Translations under genes and position numbers: made by a program
The notes under the pieces: model-generated
The model's database searches: none
What the model was told of the DNA's origin: nothing
Seen by the model: only the letters and a program-made list of their open reading frames with translations
Shown here: positions 34,140 to 42,725 of the stretch, in pieces
Position numbering within the stretch: the first letter of the stretch is position 1
Layout: each line of letters starts with the position of its first letter
Assembly (NCBI GenBank): GCA_016718385.1
Contig: JADKDK010000001.1
Span: 248,001-312,000, forward strand
Length of the DNA: 64,000 nt
Source of the DNA: Gammaproteobacteria bacterium
Lineage (GTDB): Bacteria > Pseudomonadota > Gammaproteobacteria > Pseudomonadales > UBA5518
Reading direction: 5' to 3'

Positions 34140-36550
34140 ACAGCGCCACGCCGCGGGCCCTCGGCGGGCGGCGCGTGCTCGAGATCGCCGGCGTCGCCGG
34201 AGCCTATTGCGGCAGGCTGCTCGCCGATCTGGGGGCGGAGGTCATCCTGGTGGAGCCGCCCGGCGGCGACCCGGTGCGCGATGCGGGCGGCGGTTTTCTG
34301 CACGCTTACATGAACGCGGGCAAGAAGAGCGTCACGCTGGCGCTCGGCACGACGGCGGGGCGCGACACCCTGCTGGATCTGGCGCGCGGCACCGATGTGC
34401 TGATCGAGTCGCTGGCGCCGGGACGGCTCGCCGCGCTCGGCCTGGGGTACGATCACCTGCGCGAGGCGAATCCGGCGCTGGTGCTGACATCGATCACTGC
34501 CTTTGGACAGAGCGGACCGCACCGGGACTTTCCGGCGGCCGACATCGTCGCGATGGCGATGGGCGGCGCCATGGTCGTGACGGGCGATCCCGCGGACCCG
34601 CCCGTGACGCTGGCCGGTTCGCAGGCCTGTGTCTCGGCCTCGACCCTGGCCGCGGCGGGCAGCCTGATCGCGCTGCGCCACGCCGCGCTCACCGGTGGCG
34701 GGCAGCACGTCGACATCTCGATGCAGGAAGCCGTGCTCGCGGTCACCAGCATCTGCGGTGCGGGCAAGTGGCTCGACGACGGCATCGTTCCCAAGCGCTT
34801 CGGCACCGGTACCTTCTCCTCGGTACCCTCCGGCACGTACCCGTGCATCGATGGCGAGATCTACCTGATGGTCAATCGCCCGCTGCACTGGAAGGCGCTG
34901 GCGCGCTGGGTGCACGAGACCACGGGCAACGAGGAGATCCTCGACCCGATGTTCGAGGGATCCTCGTTGCTGCGCCAGCCCTACCGCGAGCTGCTGGACA
35001 TCTTCATCCGCGAGCACACCGCGCGCTTCACGGTCGAGGAACTCTACCGCGAGGGCCAGCGTCGCCATCTCGCGATGAGCCCGCTGCGCACGGTGAGCGA
35101 GATGTGCCGCGACACCCACCTGGCCGCGCGCGGGTTCTTCGTCGAGTCCGCGCCGCCCGACGGCAGTCGCGCGCGGATGCCCGGCCCCGCGTATCGTCTC
35201 TCGCGAACGCCCTGCGCGCCGCGTGGCGCGGCGCCCCGCGCCGGAGAGCACGACGCCCAGCTCGCGGCGCTGCTGGCCCGCGCGGTCGCGCCGCGCGACG
35301 CAGCGCGGTGCCTCACGCCGGGCGCACCGCTGGCGGGTGTGCGCGTGATCGAGTTCGGGGCGGGCATGGCGGGTCCCTGGATCGGGCGCTTCATGGCGTG
35401 GTGCGGCGCCGACGTGATCAAGGTCGAGTCCAGGGCCTATCCGGACGTCACGCGGCTCTACATCCCGCCGCGCGAGCCCGAGCGGGGCGTGCAGCCCGAG
35501 CTGTCACCGTGGTTCACGGACTGGAACGCGGGCAAGCGCTTCGTGTCGCTGGACCTCACGGTGCCCGCTGGCGCCGCGCTGGCGCGCCGGCTCGTCGGCG
35601 CCGCCGACGTGGTGATCGACAACAACAGCACGGGAATGCTCGCGAAGTTCGGGCTCGGCTTCGGGGAACTCGCGCGCATGAAGCCCGCGCTGGTGCTCTT
35701 CAGCAGCACGGGCTACGGCGACAGCGGCCCCGATCATCACTACGTGAGCTGGGGGCCGAACATCGAGACGCTGTCCGGGATCGCGAGCGTCTCGGGCTTC
35801 CCGCACCGCGCCTGCACGATGACGCAGTTCGCCTATCCCGATCCGCTGAGCGCCCTGCATGGCCTGTGCGCGATCATGGCGGCACTGGAGCATCGCCGCG
35901 ACAGCGGGGAAGGGCAGCACATCGACCTCTCGCAGCTCGAGTCGACCGTCGCCGCCATCGGACACCTGGCGCTCGCGTGCCTGGCCGAGGGACGCGAACC
36001 GCAACGCCTGGGAAATGCCTCGCCCGATCACGCGCCGCAGGGCTGTTATCCCTGCCTCGGGGACGATCGGTGGTGCGTGATCGCGGTCGCGGGCGAGCCC
36101 GAATGGGCACGCTTCTGCGAACTGCTCGGGCGCCCGGAATGGCTCCGGGATCAACGCTTTGCCACCGCGGCTGCCCGGCGCGCGCACGCCGCCGAGCTCG
36201 ACCGCCTGATAGGCGCCTGGACCGCGTCGCAGGATCGTTACGCGCTGATGCGACGCCTGGCGACGGCCGGTATCGCGGCCGGCGTGGTCCAGGACGTGGA
36301 GGACCAGGTGGAGCGCGACGCGCACCTCCGCGCGCGCCGCTTCTTCGAGCGCATCGTGCACCTGCGCAAGGGCAGCGTGCTGGCCCCGGGCATCCCGCTC
36401 GGACTCACGGCCACGCCGGGCCGCACGCGCGACACCGGCCGCGCGCGCGGACACGACAACAGCGAGGTGTTCCGCGGACTGCTCGGCCTGTCGGGGCCGG
36501 AGTTCGACCGGGCCGTCGCCGCCGGCGCCATCGAGGCCGGCGACGAGTAG
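34136..36550 (+). CDS. Didomain CaiB/BaiF (class III) CoA-transferase
   Basis: An 804-residue protein made of two complete CaiB/BaiF domains, joined near residue 395; GTG 34136 overlaps the AraC stop. The N-half begins RRVLEIAGVAGAYCGRLLAD and the C-half LAGVRVIEFGAGMAGPWIGR. Family blocks are DLGAEVILVEPPGGDPVRD, NPALVLTSITAFGQSGP and GGGQHVDISMQEA. The catalytic Asp that carries the aspartyl-CoA intermediate is present in the C-half (Asp569, YPDPLSALHG). By eye it is missing in the N-half, where the position falls in GSQACVSAS. Class III transferases are interlocked dimers, so the fusion may be a built-in heterodimer with one active half. Substrates are unknown. Confidence 0.9.
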   Translation: MNSATPRALGGRRVLEIAGVAGAYCGRLLADLGAEVILVEPPGGDPVRDAGGGFLHAYMNAGKKSVTLALGTTAGRDTLLDLARGTDVLIESLAPGRLAALGLGYDHLREANPALVLTSITAFGQSGPHRDFPAADIVAMAMGGAMVVTGDPADPPVTLAGSQACVSASTLAAAGSLIALRHAALTGGGQHVDISMQEAVLAVTSICGAGKWLDDGIVPKRFGTGTFSSVPSGTYPCIDGEIYLMVNRPLHWKALARWVHETTGNEEILDPMFEGSSLLRQPYRELLDIFIREHTARFTVEELYREGQRRHLAMSPLRTVSEMCRDTHLAARGFFVESAPPDGSRARMPGPAYRLSRTPCAPRGAAPRAGEHDAQLAALLARAVAPRDAARCLTPGAPLAGVRVIEFGAGMAGPWIGRFMAWCGADVIKVESRAYPDVTRLYIPPREPERGVQPELSPWFTDWNAGKRFVSLDLTVPAGAALARRLVGAADVVIDNNSTGMLAKFGLGFGELARMKPALVLFSSTGYGDSGPDHHYVSWGPNIETLSGIASVSGFPHRACTMTQFAYPDPLSALHGLCAIMAALEHRRDSGEGQHIDLSQLESTVAAIGHLALACLAEGREPQRLGNASPDHAPQGCYPCLGDDRWCVIAVAGEPEWARFCELLGRPEWLRDQRFATAAARRAHAAELDRLIGAWTASQDRYALMRRLATAGIAAGVVQDVEDQVERDAHLRARRFFERIVHLRKGSVLAPGIPLGLTATPGRTRDTGRARGHDNSEVFRGLLGLSGPEFDRAVAAGAIEAGDE

Positions 36551-37080
36551 GGGCTCGAACGGAGTGATCCTGATCACCGCCCGCGCTGTGGAGATGCGGC
36601 TCAGTTGCAGGGCGTGCCGACGGTGGGGGGGGGGCGTGGGTGGGCGGGCAGGGCGGGGTGGGTCCCGCGGGTGTGCCTGGTTCGCGGGCGCGGCGGCGGG
36701 TTGAAGATGGCGGGGGGTTCGGTCGCGTCGGGTAAGGGACTAAAAATTCGTGCGTGCGGCGCTCCGTACGGGTTCGCCCTCAACGAGAACGGTTTCTGCT
36801 CGCGTGGCCAGGCGCGCCTTCAACTGCCGGGCAAGCTGAGTGACTTCCGACAGGACAAGTGACCGGCATCACGCAGCGAGCGCTCGAACGTTGGAGCGAT
36901 GCCGCAGTTGACGCACATATCTGGCCGGATCGGATACCAATTTGTCCACAACCGCACGTGTCCTGGCTGACCGTCACGCGGCATATCGTTTAGTTTTTCC
37001 GCTCGGAAGCCGACGGGTGTGCCCGCTAGGCTTGCCTAAAAAATACGATGAGCCAATGACGCACAGTCGGGAGATATCAG
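36551..37080. other. 530-base intergenic region with G-rich tract and operator site B
   Basis: No gene is convincing here. An open frame at 36605-36862 on the plus strand has no ribosome binding site and reads low-complexity Gly/Trp/Arg. The left part (36623-36725) is very G-rich on the plus strand, with runs of three to ten G. The right part is less GC-rich, carries operator site B at 36921-36952, and ends with GGGAG before the TonB-receptor start. Confidence 0.8.
36921..36952 (+). promoter_or_regulatory. Putative AraC-type operator, site B
   Basis: Half-sites CTGGCCGGATC and TTGTCCACAAC start 21 bases apart, with GGATACC between them. It lies 129 bases upstream of the first TonB-receptor gene, whose unit continues with an LLM enzyme, a crotonase and an MFS transporter. 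Confidence 0.7.
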
Positions 37081-39201
37081 ATGAAAATTTCCAGAAAATC
37101 GATTTGCATATTGACTGCAGGGTCCTTTTTCGGAAGTGGAATGCCGGCTTCGGCCGTCGGACAGGAGCTGGTCACCGCCATCGAGGAAATCACGGTGACC
37201 GCCCAGAGGCGGGAAGAATCGCTGCAGGAGACGCCGATCGCCATCACGGCCTTCGGCAAGCGGCAACTCGAGACGCAGCGCGTATCGAATGTGATGGATC
37301 TCCTGAACAAGGTGCCGTCGGTCAACCTGGCGCCGTGGGCAGGCAGCCGCGTGGCACCGAACCTCTTCATCCGTGGCATGGGTAACCTGAACACCCAGTC
37401 GACCAATGACATGGCTACGGGTATTTACATCGATGGTGTGCCGGTCGGCCGCGGCGTCGGTCTGGCGACGGATTTCGCCGATCTGGAACGAGTCGAGGTA
37501 CTGCGCGGACCGCAGGGTACGCTATGGGGACGCAACACGACGGCCGGCGCGATCAGTTTCATCACGCAGAAGCCCGACGATGAGCTCGGCGGTTCAGTGC
37601 AGCTGAGCGCTGGAAGCTGGGACGAGCGGATGGGCCGTGCCACAGTCAACGTCCCGTTGAACGACAAGCTGTATGCGCGGGTGGGGTACATGCGTGTCGA
37701 AAACGACGGCTGGGTGGATAACCATTCGGCACTGCCGAACCAGATCAACTTCAACGAGGACCGCGAGAAGGAAGCGGTGAAGGCGGCCGTTCGCTACCAG
37801 CCGGGCGAGAACCTGACAGTCGATTACGGCTTCGACAATTCCTCCATGGAATACGGCAACCATTTCTATCAGGTCATCGTTGGTCCGCGCGCGGTGTCCG
37901 GTCGCCAGCGCAACGCAGATCCCTCCAAGGGCCAGACGCCGAGCGACACCGAAGTCTCGGGCCACAACCTATCGCTCAGCTGGACGCTCGGCGACCTGAC
38001 ATTGAAGTCGATCACCGCCTACCGGGATCTCGACAGCGAGATCAACATGAATTTCATCGACGTCTTCACCCAGGACCGCACGATGGAGCAGGACCAGCTG
38101 TCGCAGGAACTCCAACTCATCGGTGAAACCGGTGACGGGCGCGTGAATTATGTGTCGGGGCTTTTCTATATCGAGGAAGAGGCCGACGAAACCCTGGCAT
38201 CGCTTTTTGCCGGCGGCCGGCTGGTTGATGCGTGGGTGGTGGATGCAGAGGCAGAATCGGCGGCCGCGTACGGCCAGGTCAGCTGGACGCCGCCGGTATT
38301 GCGAGACCGGCTGGAGTTGACGTTTGGGCTGCGCTACACCGATGACACGCGCGAGGCGACCAAGACCTTTGTGAATCCGGGTTTCACGCCGGCAGTAAAG
38401 GGTCTGGTAATTCCCGGCGAACTGGATTTCGATTCACTCGATCCCATGGTGAACGTGGCCTACGCCTTTTCCGACAACATCAACGCGTATGCGAAGTTTT
38501 CCACCGGTTACCGCGCGGGCGGATTCAACGCGCAGAGCACCCCGGCGTATTTCGCCCCCGGCTACGACCAGGAAGAGGTGGAAGCCTACGAGGTGGGCCT
38601 GAAGTCCGAGTTCCTCGACAACCGCTTGCGCGTGAACGTCGCGCTGTTCGACAACGAGTACACGGATCTGCAGGTGGACCAGGCGCGCACGCCGCCGGTC
38701 TTCGTGGATACGCTCAACGCGGGCGAGGCCACGATCAAGGGGCTGGAAATCGAGGCCGTCGCAGTGCTGGCCACCGGTCTCACCTTCAACGTCTTCTATT
38801 CGCAGCTCGATGCCGAATACGATTCCTATATCGACGGTGGCGTGGAACTGGCATCGGTGCGGCACGTACCCAATTCGCCGGACTGGCAGATAGGCGCCGG
38901 ACTGGAGTATGAATTCCTGCGCACGGACTTCGGCAACTTCACCCTGAACGTCGATTACCGGGCGCAGGACGAGTTCTATGCCGGCCCGATCGAAAACACC
39001 CTGTCTCCCGATTACGACATCTGGAACGCACGGCTGGAACTCGCCGATATACCCTTGCCGTATGGCGAAATGCGGGTGGCGGTCTGGGGCAAGAACCTCG
39101 ACGATGAGGAATATCGCCTGTCGACGACCAACCTGTCTCCGCTCAGTGCCCAGTTCGGCGCCCCCAGATCGACCGGTATAGATCTGATCTACGAGTTCTG
39201 A
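37081..39201 (+). CDS. TonB-dependent outer-membrane receptor 1
   Basis: A 706-residue receptor, ATG 37081 with GGGAG upstream. It starts with a signal peptide (KISRKSICILTAGSFFGSG, then MPASAVG). The plug domain begins IEEITVTAQRREESLQETPI, which includes a TonB-box-like EEITVTA, and continues with GTLWGRNTTAGAISFITQKP. The 22-strand beta-barrel ends in a typical aromatic C-terminus (TGIDLIYEF, final Phe). TAQRREESLQ receptors form a large group in organisms that degrade complex aromatics and terpenoids. It heads the rightward unit with an LLM enzyme, a crotonase and an MFS transporter, and site B lies upstream. The cognate ligand is unknown. Confidence 0.94.
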   Translation: MKISRKSICILTAGSFFGSGMPASAVGQELVTAIEEITVTAQRREESLQETPIAITAFGKRQLETQRVSNVMDLLNKVPSVNLAPWAGSRVAPNLFIRGMGNLNTQSTNDMATGIYIDGVPVGRGVGLATDFADLERVEVLRGPQGTLWGRNTTAGAISFITQKPDDELGGSVQLSAGSWDERMGRATVNVPLNDKLYARVGYMRVENDGWVDNHSALPNQINFNEDREKEAVKAAVRYQPGENLTVDYGFDNSSMEYGNHFYQVIVGPRAVSGRQRNADPSKGQTPSDTEVSGHNLSLSWTLGDLTLKSITAYRDLDSEINMNFIDVFTQDRTMEQDQLSQELQLIGETGDGRVNYVSGLFYIEEEADETLASLFAGGRLVDAWVVDAEAESAAAYGQVSWTPPVLRDRLELTFGLRYTDDTREATKTFVNPGFTPAVKGLVIPGELDFDSLDPMVNVAYAFSDNINAYAKFSTGYRAGGFNAQSTPAYFAPGYDQEEVEAYEVGLKSEFLDNRLRVNVALFDNEYTDLQVDQARTPPVFVDTLNAGEATIKGLEIEAVAVLATGLTFNVFYSQLDAEYDSYIDGGVELASVRHVPNSPDWQIGAGLEYEFLRTDFGNFTLNVDYRAQDEFYAGPIENTLSPDYDIWNARLELADIPLPYGEMRVAVWGKNLDDEEYRLSTTNLSPLSAQFGAPRSTGIDLIYEF

Positions 39202-39208
39202 TGTTCGC

Positions 39209-39228
39209 GGCGGCTCCCGGGAGCCGCC
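39209..39228. terminator. 20-bp perfect palindrome after TonB receptor 1
   Basis: GGCGGCTCCC at 39209-39218 is followed immediately by its exact complement GGGAGCCGCC. It lies eight bases after the receptor stop codon and may be a terminator or attenuation hairpin that lowers expression of the downstream cytoplasmic genes. No T-run follows. Confidence 0.6.
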
Positions 39229-39309
39229 ATGCCGCGTGGCATGCGCGCGGGATCCAGTCAGTGGTGAATCCGCCCGGTGCGAATTGCCGGATGAAGAAAG
39301 GGGTACAAG

Positions 39310-40380
39310 ATGGCGTTGCTGGTCGAGACTCCCGTTTTCGGGCCTGATACCAACCAGTATGCGGGGCAGGGTCAGCCCGCCGTGACGCTGGCGCAGATTG
39401 CCGATATCTGCCGGCTGTGCGAGGACGTCGGTTTCGACGGCATCACGACCGCCGAGGCCGGGCATGATGCCTTCCTGCCGCTGATGATCGCGGCGGCCCA
39501 CACCGAACGGATGAAGCTGGGAACGAACATTGCGATCGCGTTCCCACGCAGCCCCATGGTGACGGCGCAGATGGCATGGGACCTGGCGCACTTCTCGGGC
39601 GGGCGCTTCAACCTGGGACTCGGAACCCAGGTCAAGGGTCACAACGAGCGCCGTTACAGCACCCCGTGGCCGAGTGCCCCGGGTCCGCGCATGCGTGAAT
39701 ACCTGCTGTGCCTCAAGGCAATCTTCGCGAGCTTCCAGCACCCCGGGAAGCCCACGTATTTCGAGGGCGAATTCTATCGGTTCACGATGATGGCGCCGTT
39801 CTTCAATCCCGGGCCCATCCTGCACCCGCAGGTGCCGCTGTATGTGTCCGCGGTCGGTCCGTACATGGCGCGGCTTTCCGGGGAGTTGTGCGACGGCTTG
39901 CGGCTGCACCCGATATCCACGTTTCGCCACACGCGGGACGTGATCGTGCCGGCGGTCGCCGCGGGCGCCGCGAAGTCGGGTCGGGATGCTTCCGGCTTCG
40001 ATCTGGTCGGTGCGCCTTTCCTGGCGACCGGCCGGACCGACGCGGACGTGGAGCAGGCCAGGAACTCGGTGCGCAAGCAGATTGCGTTCTACGCGTCCAC
40101 CCGTTCCTATCACGGCGTCCTGGCCCATCACGGATGGGAGGATACCGGACTGGAGCTGCATGCCCTTTCCGTCGCGGGGAAGTGGGCCGATATGCCGGCG
40201 CTGATAACCGACGAGATGCTCGAGGAGTGGGCGGTCGTCGCGACCTACGATGGGCTTGCCGATGCCGTGCGCGCCAAGGCCGATGGGCTGTTCAGGACGG
40301 TGACGCTCACGCTCCTCGACGAGGCGCGCCGCGATGTCGAGCTGATGCGTGACACCCTGAGGCGTTTGCACCAGGATTGA
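39310..40380 (+). CDS. Luciferase-like (LLM class) flavin-dependent oxidoreductase 2
   Basis: A 356-residue LLM-class enzyme, ATG 39310 with AAAGGGG upstream. Typical blocks are CEDVGFDGITTAEAGHDAFL, RMKLGTNIAIAFPRSPMVTA, FNLGLGTQVKGHNERR and the PLYVSAVGPYMARLSGELCD phosphate loop. It resembles the F420-type subgroup (for example TIGR03617-like proteins) more than the alkanal monooxygenases. The substrate is unknown. It is in the TonB-LLM-crotonase-MFS unit. Confidence 0.9.
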   Translation: MALLVETPVFGPDTNQYAGQGQPAVTLAQIADICRLCEDVGFDGITTAEAGHDAFLPLMIAAAHTERMKLGTNIAIAFPRSPMVTAQMAWDLAHFSGGRFNLGLGTQVKGHNERRYSTPWPSAPGPRMREYLLCLKAIFASFQHPGKPTYFEGEFYRFTMMAPFFNPGPILHPQVPLYVSAVGPYMARLSGELCDGLRLHPISTFRHTRDVIVPAVAAGAAKSGRDASGFDLVGAPFLATGRTDADVEQARNSVRKQIAFYASTRSYHGVLAHHGWEDTGLELHALSVAGKWADMPALITDEMLEEWAVVATYDGLADAVRAKADGLFRTVTLTLLDEARRDVELMRDTLRRLHQD

Positions 40381-40450
40381 AGCTGCCACCGCCGGCGCGG
40401 GAGGCGCCGGCTGGGCGATGCGTGCCGATGAGGTACCAGGAGGGTTCCCG

Positions 40451-41239
40451 ATGGACGATGTGCTCTGCGAACGCGACGGCGCTGTGGCGGTCGTCACGCT
40501 GAACCGCCCCGCGCAACTGAACACGATCTCGCAGCCCATGCTGTCGGCGCTGTCGCAGGCGTTGCTGGCGTGCGAAGCCGATCCCGAGGTGCGCGCAGTC
40601 CTCCTGACCGGTGCCGGCAAGGCGTTCTGTGCCGGGCTCGACCTCAAGGATGCGGCGAGCGAGGACGGGGTCGCCCGAGGCGGCTTCGCCCTTGCGCCCA
40701 CGCTGGACCTGCGGGACTTTCCTCCCGTCGTCCTGCACGCGATGGACACACCGGTGATCTGTGCGATCAACGGTGGCGCGGCGGGGTTCGGGCTGGATCT
40801 TGCGCTCGGATGCGACATCCGCATCTGTGCGGCCCATGCCAGGCTTTCGCTCGCGTTCACGCGACGCGGCGTATTGCCCGAAACGGGGGGAACCTGGCTG
40901 CTGCCGCGGCTGATCGGCTGGTCCAGGGCCGCCGAGATCGTTTTTTCCGGCAGGACCCTGGAGGCCGCAGAAGCGCTCGAGCTCGGACTCGTGAGCCGTG
41001 TCACGGACGCCGATACACTGCTCGCGGCGGCGCGTGGCCTTGCGGCGGAGATCTGCGCGTGTGCTCCGCTGGCGGTGCAGGCTGCCAAGCGCATGATGCG
41101 TGCCGGACTGAACGAAGGCTTTGCCGAGCACATCCAGCGCGTATATCTCCAAACCCTGCCGTTGCTGCAGACGGGCGATTTCCAGGAGGGATTCAGGTCA
41201 TTTCTGGAAAGGCGCGAGCCACGCTTCGAGGGGCGATAG
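40451..41239 (+). CDS. Enoyl-CoA hydratase/isomerase (crotonase) 1
   Basis: A 262-residue crotonase, ATG 40451 with GGAGG upstream. The oxyanion-hole blocks are visible as GKAFCAGLDLKD and INGGAAGFGLDLALGCDIR, and the C-terminal trimerisation part ends LERREPRFEG. Compared with classical enoyl-CoA hydratase, the two catalytic Glu positions read Asp (GFGLDLA) and Thr (LSLAFT). A Glu in GVLPETGGTWLLPRLIG may serve instead. This pattern is typical of a large subgroup of actinobacterial and proteobacterial EchA proteins, and the exact reaction (hydratase, isomerase or hydrolase) cannot be told. Confidence 0.9.
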   Translation: MDDVLCERDGAVAVVTLNRPAQLNTISQPMLSALSQALLACEADPEVRAVLLTGAGKAFCAGLDLKDAASEDGVARGGFALAPTLDLRDFPPVVLHAMDTPVICAINGGAAGFGLDLALGCDIRICAAHARLSLAFTRRGVLPETGGTWLLPRLIGWSRAAEIVFSGRTLEAAEALELGLVSRVTDADTLLAAARGLAAEICACAPLAVQAAKRMMRAGLNEGFAEHIQRVYLQTLPLLQTGDFQEGFRSFLERREPRFEGR

Positions 41240-41320
41240 CCTGTACGCCAGTCGCCTGCCCGGCAGTGCGGACTGCGGCAAAATGTGGTTGGGGGGCAGG
41301 CGGTCGACAGGAGCGAGGCC

Positions 41321-42619
41321 ATGAACGACGAGACACGCTGGACCGGCTCCCGCGCCTGGTATGTGACCGTGCTGCTGTCGCTGTGCTACCTGGTCTCGCT
41401 GCTCGATCGGTTCATCATCGGCCTGATCTTCGATCCGCTCGAGCGCGAGTTCGGGCTGGGCGACACGCAGCTGGGCATGTTGCACGGCACAGGGTTCGTG
41501 CTGCTGTACACGATCGCTGCGTTGCCGATGGGTCGATTGGCCGATACGCGCAGTCGCCGCAACCTGATTGCCGCCGGGATCCTGTTGTGGAGCCTGGCGA
41601 CGGGCCTGTGCGCCTTTGCCAGCTCGTTTGCGACGCTGTTCGCTGCGCGGGTCCTGGTCGGTCTTGGCGAAGCGTGCCTGGTTCCGGCCGGCATGTCGCT
41701 GCTGGCCGCCATTTTTCCCGCTCACCAGCTCGGGCGCGCGATCTCGGTATTCAGCATGGGTGCACTGCTGGGGGCGCCGATCGCCTTTGCCGGCGGCGGC
41801 CAGCTCCTGATGCTGCTCGCGCGGCACGATGGCATGAACATACCGTTGCTCGGGCATTTCGAGCCTTGGAGGGCGTTGTTCCTGCTGACCGGCCTGCCCG
41901 GCCTGCCGCTAGCCCTGCTTTTTTTCGCGACCGTGCGGGAGCCTTTGCGGCTGTCAACGCCCAGTGTCAGCGTGCGCGATGCGCTGGTGTCCATGCGCCC
42001 GCGTGCGGCCGTCTTCGCACCCTTCCTGGGTGCGGTCTGCTGCACGGCACTCGTCGGCTATTCCGTGCCAGCCTGGTGTGTACCGCTGCTCGTGCGCCAG
42101 CACGATATGAGCGTGGCGCAAGCGGGTGCCGTTACCGGTGCCGCGCTGATGATCGCGAGCATCGTCGGCACGCTGATGGGCGGATGGCTGACGGATCACC
42201 TTACCGCGCGCTACCGCAACGGCCCGGTCCTGGTTCTGGGCGCCTGCTTCCTGGCGCTGCCTGTTCCCGCGGTACTGTTCTGCCTGTCCCAGCATGTATG
42301 GCTGGCCGTGCTCGGGCTGGGCCTATTGCAGACGGTCGTCGCGATCGGCACCCCTCCGGCCTTTGCCGGATTCCAGATGCTGTCGCAGGAGCGCCATCGC
42401 GGATTCGTCACCTCGATTTCGGTGGCGACCTACACCTTGATCGGCTTCGGATGCGGGCCAGCCCTCGTTGGCTTCATGTCCGACAGGATGTATGCGGGGA
42501 CCATGCAACTCGGGTGGTCGATGCTGACGCTGTTCGTCCTTGCGGCCGCGCTGGGGCTGTTGCTCTGCGCATGGCTGCGGCCACGGGTTGCTGCGGCTCG
42601 ATTCGCCGCGAGCGGATAG
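41321..42619 (+). CDS. MFS transporter
   Basis: A 432-residue, 12-helix major-facilitator protein starting at ATG 41321. The loop 2-3 signature is PMGRLADTRSRRNLIAAGIL and the related repeat in the second half is MGGWLTDHLTARYRNGP. SLCYLVSLLDRFIIGLIFDP in helix 1 and ARVLVGLGEACLVPAGMSLL in helix 4 resemble the spinster-like group, found with catabolic clusters for aromatic and terpenoid acids. It is the inner-membrane counterpart of TonB receptor 1 in the same unit and probably imports the substrate or an intermediate. Confidence 0.92.
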   Translation: MNDETRWTGSRAWYVTVLLSLCYLVSLLDRFIIGLIFDPLEREFGLGDTQLGMLHGTGFVLLYTIAALPMGRLADTRSRRNLIAAGILLWSLATGLCAFASSFATLFAARVLVGLGEACLVPAGMSLLAAIFPAHQLGRAISVFSMGALLGAPIAFAGGGQLLMLLARHDGMNIPLLGHFEPWRALFLLTGLPGLPLALLFFATVREPLRLSTPSVSVRDALVSMRPRAAVFAPFLGAVCCTALVGYSVPAWCVPLLVRQHDMSVAQAGAVTGAALMIASIVGTLMGGWLTDHLTARYRNGPVLVLGACFLALPVPAVLFCLSQHVWLAVLGLGLLQTVVAIGTPPAFAGFQMLSQERHRGFVTSISVATYTLIGFGCGPALVGFMSDRMYAGTMQLGWSMLTLFVLAAALGLLLCAWLRPRVAAARFAASG

Positions 42620-42668
42620 GCGGCGCGTTGCTGCCCGGGCAGCATCGCCCGGGCACTTCGCGCAAACA

Positions 42669-42695
42669 GTCGCCGGCGCCCTCGGGGCCGGCGAC
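42669..42695. terminator. Hairpin between convergent MFS and TonB-receptor genes
   Basis: A perfect 9-bp stem GTCGCCGGC/GCCGGCGAC with a nine-base loop, in the gap where the MFS gene and TonB receptor 2 converge. It is a likely bidirectional terminator, without a T-run. Confidence 0.6.
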
Positions 42696-42725
42696 GATCG
42701 GTGGCTCCCGGCGTTTTTGCCAGTT

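Noticed and set aside
36605..36862. An 85-residue open frame in the G-rich intergenic region
   Set aside because: It has no ribosome binding site and its composition follows the G-rich DNA instead of looking like protein.
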